From assembly GCA_964627605.1 (NCBI GenBank), contig CAZVGZ010000003.1, forward strand, positions 84,758 through 148,757: a stretch of DNA of 64,000 nucleotides, in the 5' to 3' direction. Shown here piece after piece: positions 42,542 to 52,827 of the stretch (the first letter of the stretch is position 1; every line of letters begins with the position of its first letter). The DNA is from CAZVGZ01 sp964627605 (GTDB taxonomy: Bacteria; Latescibacterota; MWCZ01; CAZVGZ01). The notes below the pieces were generated by a model. That model searched no databases. It saw only the letters and a list, made by a program, of their open reading frames with translations, and was not told where the DNA came from. The position numbers were made by a program, and so were the translations under genes.

Positions 42542-43978
42542 TTAGGATGTGGGAAGCGCTGACTTGTCTGGCAGTACCTCAGAATAGGCTTCCCATCGTT
42601 TGAGAATCAGGCCGACATAGCGCACCGCCTCTAACCCTCTTGCGTAGCCCGATTTAGCCCTCTGGTGATATGCTTCGCGCGAGAGATTAAGAGTCATGGC
42701 CTCCACGTTGCGGCCCCAGCGATCGGGATTAAGACCGTCTTCTTCGGCCAATTTTCTGGCATCCCGAACGTGTCCGTAACCCATATTATAGCTCGCCAAC
42801 GCAAAAGCCAACCGGTCATCAGGCTCCAGGCTCGCATCGAACCTGTCGTACATCCGGCGCAGATACCTCACTCCGCCCTCAATGCTTTGGGAGGGGTTGT
42901 AGGGGTCTGTGAGTCCGAGTTCCCTAGCGGTGCGTGGCATGATCTGCATGATCCCCAACGCCCCGACCCAACTCTTGGCCCTAGGATTGAATCGCGACTC
43001 TTGGTAGGCTTGAGCGGCGACCAGTTTCCAGTCGAATCCGTGCTGCTTGCCGTGCTGTTTGAAAAGATCGTCGAACGCCGACAACCGGCCTTCCGACTGA
43101 AGAAGACTTACCGAACGGCTGTGGGCGGTGTATCGTTTGGGTTGGCTGTAGTATTTTCGGTAGAGGATGTTGTAGAACGCCGACCGGCCTCGACCATATA
43201 TCTCATCTATGTAGGCGTCAATCTGCATGGCGAGACTGTCTGCATCTGGTCTGACCGCCCAGGCGATTTTCTGATCCGCACTTATTCGGCAGTTGATTCT
43301 GAGCGCTTCGTCGGCGAAGCTGGTTTCCATCAGAGCGATATTTATGTCGGCGATGGTGATATCTATCTTGCCGTCAGCCAGCGAACGGATTATAGTTTCA
43401 GTCTCCTGTTTTTCTGGAATTGGGACCACTCGGATGGTGTCTTTTCCTTCGCTAGCGAGTCCGGCGTTGATTTCGATCAAGCTAGCGAAATAGGAGCTTC
43501 CAAGGCGGACATGGACCTGGCGGCCAGACAGATCTTCGGGAGTTTTGATCGAATCGGAGTCGGTGCGTGTTAGAACGACCTGATAGACAGTATTGTATGG
43601 CTCGCAGAAACGGACTTGTCCCTTTCTGGAAGCTGTGGCGGTCATCGCAGCGGCGATCACGTCGCCCTTGCCAGCCAGCAGCCACGAGGTCATGTCGTCC
43701 CAATCCGGGGGGATCACCATGCGCACATGTACGCCCAACCGGTTCGCGAATTCCGATATCAGCTCGTACTCGAACCCCATCTCAGCTCCGCGATGGAGGA
43801 GATAGGTGTGGGTGTTGTTCCTGGAAAGGACTCTGAGCGTGTCGCGTGTCAGAATCGAATCCAGATCAAAGTGAACTGTTTTCAGGCCGGTGCCAGAAAT
43901 CTGCTCTGACTGCTGGCCACACCCGGAAATCAGAATGCATGCGAGTCCAAAACATATCCAAAGTCGGTGCATAGCCAT
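42542..43978 (-). CDS. mltF: MltF-like membrane-bound lytic transglycosylase
   Basis: MltF cleaves peptidoglycan glycan strands to 1,6-anhydro products. A lipoprotein signal (FGLACILISGC) is followed by a periplasmic solute-binding-3 domain (VRMVIPPDWDDM, MTATASRKGQVRFCEPYNTV, VHVRLGSSYFASL) and an SLT domain with the catalytic Glu in AAQAYQESRFNPRAKSWVG, then ALGIMQIMPRTARELG, SIEGGVRYLRRM and ALASYNMGYGHV. This order and the 478-residue length match MltF. Two starts (43978 and 43972) are possible. The gene is divergent from the potassium-channel gene, and the two 5' regions overlap or abut. Confidence 0.92.
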   Translation of the reverse strand: MAMHRLWICFGLACILISGCGQQSEQISGTGLKTVHFDLDSILTRDTLRVLSRNNTHTYLLHRGAEMGFEYELISEFANRLGVHVRMVIPPDWDDMTSWLLAGKGDVIAAAMTATASRKGQVRFCEPYNTVYQVVLTRTDSDSIKTPEDLSGRQVHVRLGSSYFASLIEINAGLASEGKDTIRVVPIPEKQETETIIRSLADGKIDITIADINIALMETSFADEALRINCRISADQKIAWAVRPDADSLAMQIDAYIDEIYGRGRSAFYNILYRKYYSQPKRYTAHSRSVSLLQSEGRLSAFDDLFKQHGKQHGFDWKLVAAQAYQESRFNPRAKSWVGALGIMQIMPRTARELGLTDPYNPSQSIEGGVRYLRRMYDRFDASLEPDDRLAFALASYNMGYGHVRDARKLAEEDGLNPDRWGRNVEAMTLNLSREAYHQRAKSGYARGLEAVRYVGLILKRWEAYSEVLPDKSALPTS

Positions 43979-44065
43979 GAACCTCTGCTATATAGAAACT
44001 GGACCATTCTTGGCTGCTATGAATGTTCGAACGGCTGTCATCACCACTCCGTCCTGGAGCGACAT

Positions 44066-45157
44066 TTGTATCTAGTGCATGTTTTCAGGCGTCGTCTGCG
44101 GTTGGCGGCCAACGTGATAGGCAGTCGCATCTGGCTGTTGGCTGGGCTGTCCGTAGCCAGCATAACAGCCCACGCATTCTGGTTCCATTTCGCTGAAAGG
44201 CACTCAGACCCGACACCGTCCTGGAGCGACGCCATCTGGGTGTCGCTGGTCTCTATCACTACCATCGGCTACGGCGATGTCCACGCCCAGACTTCCATCG
44301 GGCGGTTAGGACTGGTGTTCCTGATAGTATTCGGGCTGGCACCAGCAGCAGGGCTCTTGGCATCGCTCCCCGATGCCTTCGCGCACATCAGACAGAGAAG
44401 GGAGACAGGGATGGTACCTGTCAACGCGAGAGACCATGTGGTCATCATCAATTTCCCAAGCGCCAAACGCGTCGCAACTGTCGTCAGGGAGTTTTTGGCA
44501 GACCCGCTTACGTTCGACAAAACTTTCGCAATAGTCGCCGAGGAGATCGAACGGCTCCCTGACGAGGTCCGCAGTTTAGGGGACGTGGTATTTGTGCACG
44601 GCTCGCCTCTGTCGGCTGATGCGCTCGAACAGGCCAATATCGGCTACGCTTCCAGGGCTGTGGTTTTGGCAAAAAACTCTGACGACGCCAATTCAGATGG
44701 GATCACGGCGTCAACGGTCCAGATGATAGAGGCGGCAGCGCCAGACGTTTTTACGGTGGCTGAATGCCTCGATGACGCACATCTGCCTCTGTTTAAAGCA
44801 ACCGGTGCCGACGCGGTGGTGCGCAGCGGCGGGCTGGTGGCGAGCCTGCTAGTCCAGGCGTCGCTCGATCCCGGCGTTGCACGCATCGTCCGCCGTCTTG
44901 TGGATAATACAGAAGAATATACGCTCTACGCGTTTACATCGACTCTTGAAGGCTTTTCTGTCGGCGAACTGATAGAGAAGTTCAGGCATCAGGACATCAC
45001 GCTGATAGGGATTGTGCGCGGCGGCGAAGACATGATAAACCCCCCAGATGATTGGCAGATTGAGGACGGCGACCGCCTGTGCGTCATCAGCGCAGAGCGC
45101 CGCAATTGGGGCGAGGTGGAAAACAGAGTTTCCGCCGAAATAGCCAAAGATGCGTGA
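44066..45157 (+). CDS. Voltage-independent potassium channel with RCK (TrkA-N) domain
   Basis: This is a two-helix channel subunit: LLAGLSVASITAHAFWFHFA, a pore loop with the selectivity filter TTIGYGD and LGLVFLIVFGLAPAAGLLAS. A cytoplasmic RCK domain follows: DHVVIINFPS, FAIVAEEIERLP, FVHGSPLSADALEQANIGYA, AVVLAKNSDDANSDG and a C-terminal TrkA-C part. RCK domains gate K+ channels in response to ligands such as Ca2+, nucleotides or cyclic-di-AMP. TTG 44066, with GGAG 6 bases upstream, gives 363 residues; GTG 44075 is an alternative. The gene is divergent from mltF. Confidence 0.88.
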   Translation: MYLVHVFRRRLRLAANVIGSRIWLLAGLSVASITAHAFWFHFAERHSDPTPSWSDAIWVSLVSITTIGYGDVHAQTSIGRLGLVFLIVFGLAPAAGLLASLPDAFAHIRQRRETGMVPVNARDHVVIINFPSAKRVATVVREFLADPLTFDKTFAIVAEEIERLPDEVRSLGDVVFVHGSPLSADALEQANIGYASRAVVLAKNSDDANSDGITASTVQMIEAAAPDVFTVAECLDDAHLPLFKATGADAVVRSGGLVASLLVQASLDPGVARIVRRLVDNTEEYTLYAFTSTLEGFSVGELIEKFRHQDITLIGIVRGGEDMINPPDDWQIEDGDRLCVISAERRNWGEVENRVSAEIAKDA

Positions 45158-45270
45158 TATTTGTAAACTCTATAATAATATAGATGTTATAGCACATAAG
45201 CCGTCTATACCTGCCCTACCAGCCCCCATCTCCATATATTGAGAAGGACCCGCTTTCTTGAAGGTGCAGT

Positions 45271-46923
45271 TTGACTGTACGGACCATAATGTTTTCGTTC
45301 TTGGCTCTACCAGTGTCCGCCATGGCGGCTGACAGCCTCGGTTTCGTCGGTAATAATCGTATCGGCGATGAAGTGTTGAGGCGCGCTGCGGGCGACACAG
45401 CAGACCCGTTGGGCGCGGTGGCCGACTTTTACCGCGCGCAGGGCTACTGGAGCGCGGTAGTCAGAGATTCAGGGGGGTGGATCAGTGTCGCCGAGGGGCG
45501 GCTCCACATGATGCGGATAGCCAGCGAGGGTGCTCTTGTCGATCCGGCGCGGCTTTCCCATGAGCTCCAGGCGGTATTGACGCCCCACGGTGAAGCCGGA
45601 CATCCATTTGCGCAGCTAAGGTTCGCAGGAGGGGAGATTGTTGCTCCAGGTGAAGTGCGCCTGGCAACCGTGTTAGACCTGGGCTCGACACTGGAGATAA
45701 ACAGTGTCAGGGTCTTCGGAGTGACGGTCACCCGCACAGATGTGATCGCTCGGGAGGCTCGCTCGAAACCTGGTGATATCTACCTGCCTGGGGCGGCCCG
45801 CCATTGGGCCGAGCGTGTGAGACGCCTTGGGCTGTTTGATGTAGTGGAGGGGCCGGCGCTGATAACGAGCCGGAAAGAGAACTTCGCCGATCTGGTGATG
45901 TGGGTGCAGGAGGGCAAGCCGAACAGGTTTGAGGGAGTCGTGGGTTATCAGCCAGGCAGTGGTGACGGAGCTGGGCTTTGGACAGGTGTCGTCGATCTCT
46001 GGTTGGGCAACCTGTGGGGAACGGCTCGGAGATTTTCAGGGCGATGGGAGAGGGTGCGTAAGGATGAGAGCAGGTTCGCGCTGGGGTACCGCGAGCCCTG
46101 GGCAGGTGGTCTGCCTGTCAATTTGGAGGGGCGGTTAGCGATTGAACAGCGCCGCGCGTTCACCCGTGAAGACCTAAACCTCAAAGCCGATATTGAACCT
46201 GAGGTCGGGCTGACACTTGGCGTATCTGTCGGGACCGAAAGTGTCAAGACCGACTCGATCGCTCTGCTCGCTGGCCCCAGAAACAGCAGCACGACGTTGG
46301 GTCTGAACGGCTCTTTCGATACGAGGACGAGTCTAAACAACCCATTTTCGGGGATGTTTTACAGCGTTAAGATGGCTTGGGCGATCCGCCGGAATCGCAT
46401 CGGTCACGCCGATTTTGTCCATGTGATGGGCGACCGGGCTCACCTGTTTCCAGAATCGGTCAGGCGGTCGACAGTGGCGGTAAAGATCGATCAGTTTATA
46501 CCGGTTCACAACAACTTTGTGGGGTTTGTTGGTCTGCGCGGAAAACAGGTGGCGATGGGGCCTGGCGACAGCTTGGTGATGTCGGCGAGCGACAAGATTC
46601 GGCTAGGCGGAGCGAAGACGCTCAGAGGTTTTGCTGAGGATCGTTTTTCTGGCGTACGGATGTTGTGGACTAACCTGGAAGCCAGGTATCTGGTGGGGCC
46701 GATTTCACGATTTTTCGTTTTCATTGATGCGGCCCACATCCGCGACGAGGGTTGGGATACGGCGCTTAATTCGCTGGTCACCCATGATTCGTGGCATCTT
46801 GGCTATGGGATCGGACTCAGGGCGCAAACAGGGGGCGGGCAGCTCGGTGTCGATCTTGGTTGGGGTCGATCTGACGGTTTTGGCGAGGGCAAAGTCCACG
46901 CCTCCTACGTCAGTCGATTTTAG
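45271..46923 (+). CDS. Omp85-family outer-membrane protein with POTRA-like domains
   Basis: The 550-residue protein has a signal peptide ending SAMAADSLG, two POTRA-like modules in about residues 20-220 (RAQGYWSAVVRD; VFGVTVTRTDVIAREARSKP) and a C-terminal beta-barrel. The barrel contains the Omp85 motif LGGAKTLRGFAEDRFSG followed by LWTNLEARYLVGP, the RGF/RGY loop element, and ends in VSRF, a typical outer-membrane C terminus. It is distinct from the TamA-like barrel at 58098. It could insert or secrete outer-membrane proteins; the exact role is unknown. TTG 45271 adds an Arg-containing n-region; ATG 45289 is an alternative start. Confidence 0.85.
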   Translation: MTVRTIMFSFLALPVSAMAADSLGFVGNNRIGDEVLRRAAGDTADPLGAVADFYRAQGYWSAVVRDSGGWISVAEGRLHMMRIASEGALVDPARLSHELQAVLTPHGEAGHPFAQLRFAGGEIVAPGEVRLATVLDLGSTLEINSVRVFGVTVTRTDVIAREARSKPGDIYLPGAARHWAERVRRLGLFDVVEGPALITSRKENFADLVMWVQEGKPNRFEGVVGYQPGSGDGAGLWTGVVDLWLGNLWGTARRFSGRWERVRKDESRFALGYREPWAGGLPVNLEGRLAIEQRRAFTREDLNLKADIEPEVGLTLGVSVGTESVKTDSIALLAGPRNSSTTLGLNGSFDTRTSLNNPFSGMFYSVKMAWAIRRNRIGHADFVHVMGDRAHLFPESVRRSTVAVKIDQFIPVHNNFVGFVGLRGKQVAMGPGDSLVMSASDKIRLGGAKTLRGFAEDRFSGVRMLWTNLEARYLVGPISRFFVFIDAAHIRDEGWDTALNSLVTHDSWHLGYGIGLRAQTGGGQLGVDLGWGRSDGFGEGKVHASYVSRF

Positions 46924-47060
46924 GATTGGCGCACTTGCAGAATCAGGGCGTTGGCGCGGATTGGATCCAAGCTTTGAAGTACTGATTCATCATCGAATAT
47001 GGGCCAGGTTTTTTTTGCATACGATACCGCAACTGCTAAAGCCATATAAGGGATAGAACA

Positions 47061-50000
47061 TTGACTGACTTTTGTCATCTTCATGCGCACTCGTCATTCA
47101 GCCTGCTCGATGGGCTTTCCCGCCCAGAGCAGATGGCGAAACGTGCGAAGGAGCTGGGACAGCCATCTATTGCCATAACCGACCACGGGACGATGTACGG
47201 CGCCATTCAGTTCTACAAGGCCTGCAAGGCCGCTGGGGTCAAACCGCTTATCGGGTGCGAGGTGTATGTCTCGACGCGAGGCCACACCGATCGGGAGCAC
47301 GGCGTTGACAACAAGAGTTATCACTTAGTCCTCCTAGCGCGCAACAAGGTCGGATATGGCAACCTGATTCAGCTTACGTCCAAAGCGCACCTGGACGGTT
47401 TCTACTACAAACCCAGGGTCGATCACGCACTTTTGAAGGAGTATGGGGGAGGGCTGGTGGGTCTGAGCGCTTGCATCGGCGGAGAAGTACCCCAGGCTGT
47501 TCTCAACCGGGGAATGGATCGAGCCCGAGAGTTGGTGACGATCTATCAGAACTGCTTTGACCATTTCTTCCTTGAGGTGCAGCACCACCCAGAGATCCCT
47601 GAGCAGGAGACAGCGAACGAGGGCATTCTCGCTTTGGGCAAAGAGATGGGTGTCCCAGTTGTCGCAACCAACGACAGCCACTACCCGTGCAAGGATGACG
47701 CAGAGGCGCAGGATGCGCTGCTGGCTATACAGACTCAGACCACACTCAACGACACCAAGCGGATGTCCATGCTCGACGGCGACTACAGTCTGACCTCCAC
47801 CGAAGAGATGGAGGCTCATTTCGGTCAGGGAAGCGAACTGCTCACCAACACGATGGCTGTAGCTGACCTCTGTGACCTTGAGATTGAGTTGGGACAGGGG
47901 CGTCTGCCTCCGTTTGAGACTCCAGACGACCTGTCAAGCGCAGCCTACTTGAGGCAGCTCTGTGAGGAGGGGCTCACCAAACGCTACCCGATTCACAGGT
48001 CACCGGACAGTTCTTGGGCGGTCAATGAGGGCGTCTCTGAAGACGAGATGTCGGCGACCATTCCTGAGATTCTTGATCGGATGGATTTTGAGCTGAAAAT
48101 CATTGAGAGGATGGGCTACGAGGTCTATTTCCTCATCGTATGGGATTTTGTGCGGTTCGCCAAAGAGAACGACATAGTGGTCGGCCCAGGGCGCGGCTCA
48201 GCGGCAGGGGCGTTGGTCACATACGCGCTTAATGTCACGGACATCGACCCGCTGAAATACAATCTGGTGTTCGAACGGTTCCTCAACCCGGACCGGATAT
48301 CGATGCCCGATATCGATATCGATTTCGACGATGAGAATCGTGACAGAGTAATAGAGTACGTTCGCGACAAATACGGTCGCGATTGCGTGGCAAGCATAAT
48401 CGTTTTTGGAACGATGGCCGCCAAAGCCGCCGTGAAAGATGTCGCACGAGTCATGAGCCTGTCCTATGACGAGGGCGATAAACTGGCAAAAATGATCCCC
48501 GCCCGACCTGGCGTCAGCCTCACAGAAGCGCTGGACGAGAGCAGCGATTTCAGAGAGGCGTTTGACAAAGACCCCACATCAAGGCGTGTAATTGACCTCG
48601 CTCTTAGGCTGGAGGGGGTTAACCGCCACGCTTCTGTACACGCGTGTGCGATTGTCATTTCAGAGAAGCCGCTGACCGATTACACACCACTTCAATGTGC
48701 TCCCAGGGGCGACGAGGTCACTATCACCCAGTATGGCGCATATGAGCTTGAGGAGTTGGGCCTCCTAAAAATGGACTTCCTCGGACTGAGGAACCACACG
48801 GTCATCAAGCACACTGTGGAGATGGTCCACAGGCAACTTGGTGTCGAGGTGGATGTCTACAACCTGCCTGAAGATGACGGCAAGACCTACCGGCTTTTCA
48901 GTCGTGGAGATACTACCGCTATTTTCCAGTTTGAGTCGTCAGGCATGAAGCGGTACTTAAGGGAACTCAGGCCAACGACATTCGAGGATATAATGGCGAT
49001 GGTGGCTCTCTATCGCCCTGGCCCCATGGCGTTCATCAGTGAGTTCATCGCCCGGAAACACGGTCGCAAGGAGATCAAATACGATCATCCCTTAGTGGTG
49101 CCGGCCCTGTCCAACACCTACGGCGTGACTGTCTGCCAGGAGCAGGTTATGCAGATCAGTCGGGAGATGGCTGGTTTTACGCGGGGCGAGGCCGACACTC
49201 TGCGAAAGGCGATGGGCAAGAAAGACAAAGACCTCATGTTGGAGATGGAGGAAAAATTCATCTCCGGTGCAGAAAAGAACAGCGTACCCAAAGCCACGGC
49301 TGAAAAAATCTGGGTGGATTGGGAAGAGTTCGCCCGCTACGCTTTCAACTGGGCGCATTCGGCTTGCTATGCTTTTGTTGCCTACCAAACCGCCTATCTC
49401 AAGGCGCACTTCCCAGCCTACTTCATGGCCGCCACCCTAACATCGGAGATGGACAAGACAGACCGGATAGTAACGCTGTTGGGCGAATGCAGGATAATGG
49501 GGATTGAGATGTTGCCGCCCAGCGTGAACGAAAGCGACACCGCATTCACTGTGGTTGATGAGGGGATCAGGTTCGGCTTGGGAGCGGTGAAAAATGTCGG
49601 CAGAGCGGCGATCGACAGCATATTGGAGACCCGTGTTGAGGACGGACCGTTCGTATCGCTTGGCGATTTCTGTAGCCGAGTTGATCTGCGGACCTGCAAC
49701 AAAAGGATTATTGAAAGCCTGATACGCGCAGGCGCATTTGAGACGTTGGAGGGGCACCGCGCACAGCTTTTGGAGGGACTCGAAACCGCTGTCACTTCAG
49801 CGATATCGGATCAGAACGACAAGCAGCGCGGTCAGATCTCACTGTTCGGCGAATCGGCCCCCGAAGATGTCGTAGACCAACTGCCGGAGCTGCCAGCCAG
49901 CTTCGACTATGAGGCCGACGGGAGACAGAGGGTACAGGACGAGAAAGATCTTTTGGGGTTCTACGTATCCGGTCACCCTATGGACCCGTTCCGAACCGAT

Positions 50001-50549
50001 CTGGAGTCTTTCGCCAACTGCTCCGCTGAGAGCTTGGGGGAGTCGAGCGCTGGAGCCCTAACCATGGGTGGGATCATAGGTTCGTTTAAAGAGCTTACCA
50101 CCAAAAAGGGCAAGCCCATGGCGGTTTTCAGCTGCCAGGATTTCACTGGGACGTTCGAGGCGGTGGTCTTCCCTGAGACCTTTGAGAAGACACGGGAACT
50201 GCTATCTGAAGGTAATATGGTTCTGTTGCGCGGCACCAGAGACGCTGACGAGCCAAAGCTGCTGGTGGACGAGGTGGTCCCGATCGCAGAGACCAGGGCG
50301 AAAATGGCCCGTGTGGTTCACATCAGCATCAGTTCCGAAGAGTTGGACGACGTTGCCGTGGAGACTCTGGCTGAACTTGTAGGGCGCAATGGTGGGAATT
50401 GCTCAGTGCTCGTCCACGTCGAGACCAAGGAGGTGGGCCAATTGAAGTTCAAAGTCTCAGGCTCGGCAGTCGATCCCAACGATGATCTGCTGGAATCGCT
50501 TCACGCAATTCCGTCGGTCGAACGGGTGTGGTTGAGCGAAAACGGGTAG
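47061..50549 (+). CDS. dnaE: DNA polymerase III alpha subunit
   Basis: DnaE is the replicative polymerase. The order is complete: PHP domain (HLHAHSSFSLLDGLSRPEQM, SIAITDHGTMYG), palm with VVGPGRGSAAGALV and the catalytic PDIDIDFDDENRDRV, fingers (VALYRPGPMAFI), helix-hairpin-helix region and an OB fold (GGIIGSFKELTTKKGKPMAV). At 1162 residues it matches E. coli DnaE (1160). The start is TTG 47061 with AAGGGATAG upstream. The M28 peptidase gene begins 24 bases later, although the two are functionally unrelated. Confidence 0.97.
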   Translation: MTDFCHLHAHSSFSLLDGLSRPEQMAKRAKELGQPSIAITDHGTMYGAIQFYKACKAAGVKPLIGCEVYVSTRGHTDREHGVDNKSYHLVLLARNKVGYGNLIQLTSKAHLDGFYYKPRVDHALLKEYGGGLVGLSACIGGEVPQAVLNRGMDRARELVTIYQNCFDHFFLEVQHHPEIPEQETANEGILALGKEMGVPVVATNDSHYPCKDDAEAQDALLAIQTQTTLNDTKRMSMLDGDYSLTSTEEMEAHFGQGSELLTNTMAVADLCDLEIELGQGRLPPFETPDDLSSAAYLRQLCEEGLTKRYPIHRSPDSSWAVNEGVSEDEMSATIPEILDRMDFELKIIERMGYEVYFLIVWDFVRFAKENDIVVGPGRGSAAGALVTYALNVTDIDPLKYNLVFERFLNPDRISMPDIDIDFDDENRDRVIEYVRDKYGRDCVASIIVFGTMAAKAAVKDVARVMSLSYDEGDKLAKMIPARPGVSLTEALDESSDFREAFDKDPTSRRVIDLALRLEGVNRHASVHACAIVISEKPLTDYTPLQCAPRGDEVTITQYGAYELEELGLLKMDFLGLRNHTVIKHTVEMVHRQLGVEVDVYNLPEDDGKTYRLFSRGDTTAIFQFESSGMKRYLRELRPTTFEDIMAMVALYRPGPMAFISEFIARKHGRKEIKYDHPLVVPALSNTYGVTVCQEQVMQISREMAGFTRGEADTLRKAMGKKDKDLMLEMEEKFISGAEKNSVPKATAEKIWVDWEEFARYAFNWAHSACYAFVAYQTAYLKAHFPAYFMAATLTSEMDKTDRIVTLLGECRIMGIEMLPPSVNESDTAFTVVDEGIRFGLGAVKNVGRAAIDSILETRVEDGPFVSLGDFCSRVDLRTCNKRIIESLIRAGAFETLEGHRAQLLEGLETAVTSAISDQNDKQRGQISLFGESAPEDVVDQLPELPASFDYEADGRQRVQDEKDLLGFYVSGHPMDPFRTDLESFANCSAESLGESSAGALTMGGIIGSFKELTTKKGKPMAVFSCQDFTGTFEAVVFPETFEKTRELLSEGNMVLLRGTRDADEPKLLVDEVVPIAETRAKMARVVHISISSEELDDVAVETLAELVGRNGGNCSVLVHVETKEVGQLKFKVSGSAVDPNDDLLESLHAIPSVERVWLSENG

Positions 50550-50573
50550 AAAGTGTTCTGGGGGGGTGACCTG

Positions 50574-52730
50574 ATGAGAGCAGGCGACGAGCCCGCGGTT
50601 GCTGTTTGGGCTGTGCTGTTGGGTATTCTGTCGGTTGTCGGGGCGTCAGCGGCGCCGCTGGCCCACGTCAGGTGGGGTGATGAGCGCGCAGTCGATGCTT
50701 TTGACCGCCCAGACGTTGTGGTGAGGCATATCACATATGGCCACGCTATTGTTGAAGCCGCCCAATCGGTGCTCTCCGATATTGCTGAACATCCATATGT
50801 CTGGGTGCAGGTGGTAGGCGAACAGGACGGCTCTCCGTGGCTGCGCGAGGCTTCTGGACGCCCAGGGGGTAGTTGGACCTCCGGTGACGACGTAATCGCC
50901 ACCGACGGCTCCTGGTGGGCTGTCGCTACTTTGGAACTGGTGCCGGACATCGGTGGTGTGTGGCAGCGTCCACTGCCGCAGAGCGTGTCTCTGGCGATTT
51001 GGAAGCCTGACGACCGGCTCAGTAGACCTGCAATGTCGGTCTCAGTACCAGATGGTTTGGTTGAAGTGCTCTCCACTATCGACAGGTCGGTTCTCGCAGG
51101 CCACGTCCAACGGTTGTCCTACGATAGCTGGAACCAGGTTGCGCGCAGTCGGTTTTCATTTCGCGCGGAAACCTTAGACTCTGCTGCGGAGTATATCTCC
51201 CAACAGCTTAGGCTGTCGTTGGAACCGGCAGGTGGGTCGGTAAGACTGGCCCCATTCAAGATGCCGCCTAGCAGAATCCCAGCAGATTTCGGCGGTGATG
51301 CCGCATCGTTCAGGCCGAGGAATATTGTCGGTCGACTTCCAGGGACAGATCCAGCTGCGGGAACATGGGTTGTCAGCGCTCATTACGACGCAATCTGTAT
51401 TGATTCACGGCAACCCAATTGGAACTGGAAGACAGATCCCGCCCCTGGTGCCGACGACAACGCCACCGGAATCGCGGCGGTGATAGAAACCGCACGGGCG
51501 TTATCGAAAGGGCATCAGGACAACGGTTGGCGCTGGCCGTGGGGTATCGATTTCATACTATGGTCAGGCGAGGAACAGGGCCTTATCGGATCAAACGCCT
51601 ACGTTGACTCAATCGCCGCAGCAGGGGAGCTGGTAAATGGCGTTTTCAACATGGATATGCTTGGCGGCAACGCCGAAGATGAACTGATGGTGGTGGACGC
51701 TCCTGGCTCGAAATGGATGACCGACCTGCTACGCGATGCAAATGACTCACAGGGGATCGGGCTGAGTCTTCGTCGATTCCTGCCGAGCGTAGTGCCTGTC
51801 GATCCGAAAATCGACTACACGCGGCAGTACAAACATATAGGAGCGAGGAGCGATCATGCCGCATTTTGGAACCATGGGATTCCAGGTGTTCTGCTGATCG
51901 AGTACTACTTGCCTGAAGTGTCTGACTCCATCGGCTCTCACGTTCCCAACCCGTGGTTCCACTCGCTCAGTGATGTGATCGACAACGTAAACTTCGATCT
52001 CGTCGAGCGTACAACTCGCCTCGTTACAGCTACGCTCGCAGGGTTGGCAACCAGTGGTGCAGGTGGAAGACCGGACCTAACCATCACAGACGACCACATC
52101 AGGGTTTTGGGTGGTGGCGCGGTGTTGTTCACGATTGCAAACATGGGTACAGCGATCGCCCAAAACCCTGTGCACGTTCGGATTGCTTCTGATGACGGCG
52201 GGGTGATACGGGAGGTGGTGGAGACAATCACCGAGCCTCTTCAACCAGGGCAGAAATACTATATGAGGGTCGAGATGGGCGTGAGCCTTGGCGCAAAAAT
52301 CACCGTCCATGTTGACACGGACAACCGGGTGGCGGAGTCAGATGAGTCGAATAACGAAGCCAAATATCCGCTTGATATCCCTTTTGTCATCTATCCGAAC
52401 CCCAGCGATGGTCGCTACGTGGCCTTTAGGTTTTGGGATGCCGCGTTGGGCTACTACGCGCCTGGCATGACAGACCCCTCGCCCAAATTCCTGGACAGTG
52501 TATTTATGTTTGTAGAGGTATACGCCGCCACTGGTGAGCGTATTTGGGACAATAGAGAGGATGTTGCGGCCTTGAGATTCACCGGCTTTCGCGAATACCG
52601 GTGGGACGGTCGCACGAAAAACGGGGGACGCGCGGCCAGCGGCCTGTATCTGGCTTCATGGCGCGTCAAGAACGCCAGCACCCGTGAGGTAATGTCTCAC
52701 GGAATCGAGAAGTTCGCAATCTCCCGCTGA
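50574..52730 (+). CDS. Secreted M28 aminopeptidase with CARDB-like and FlgD-like C-terminal domains
   Basis: The 718-residue protein has a signal peptide, then an M28 metallopeptidase domain with zinc ligands in VVSAHYDAI, APGADDNATG, LWSGEEQGLIG, NMDMLGG and SDHAAFW. A CARDB-like beta-sandwich follows (DLTITDDHIRVLGGG…). The C-terminal 90 residues carry FVIYPNPSDG and EYRWDGRTKNGGRAASGLY, the FlgD-Ig/T9SS-type C-terminal pattern used in FCB bacteria for sorting to the cell surface. It is probably secreted and cell-attached or released. ATG 50574 follows a GGGGGGTGA site. Confidence 0.88.
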   Translation: MRAGDEPAVAVWAVLLGILSVVGASAAPLAHVRWGDERAVDAFDRPDVVVRHITYGHAIVEAAQSVLSDIAEHPYVWVQVVGEQDGSPWLREASGRPGGSWTSGDDVIATDGSWWAVATLELVPDIGGVWQRPLPQSVSLAIWKPDDRLSRPAMSVSVPDGLVEVLSTIDRSVLAGHVQRLSYDSWNQVARSRFSFRAETLDSAAEYISQQLRLSLEPAGGSVRLAPFKMPPSRIPADFGGDAASFRPRNIVGRLPGTDPAAGTWVVSAHYDAICIDSRQPNWNWKTDPAPGADDNATGIAAVIETARALSKGHQDNGWRWPWGIDFILWSGEEQGLIGSNAYVDSIAAAGELVNGVFNMDMLGGNAEDELMVVDAPGSKWMTDLLRDANDSQGIGLSLRRFLPSVVPVDPKIDYTRQYKHIGARSDHAAFWNHGIPGVLLIEYYLPEVSDSIGSHVPNPWFHSLSDVIDNVNFDLVERTTRLVTATLAGLATSGAGGRPDLTITDDHIRVLGGGAVLFTIANMGTAIAQNPVHVRIASDDGGVIREVVETITEPLQPGQKYYMRVEMGVSLGAKITVHVDTDNRVAESDESNNEAKYPLDIPFVIYPNPSDGRYVAFRFWDAALGYYAPGMTDPSPKFLDSVFMFVEVYAATGERIWDNREDVAALRFTGFREYRWDGRTKNGGRAASGLYLASWRVKNASTREVMSHGIEKFAISR

Positions 52731-52827
52731 GCATCCACCTCCCTGGCTTGACGTTGCCCTCGACCATATTTTCCTATCGTCACGTAGGCGCTGAGCGATG
52801 GAGATGACACCCCACCGCAGAGGTGAT

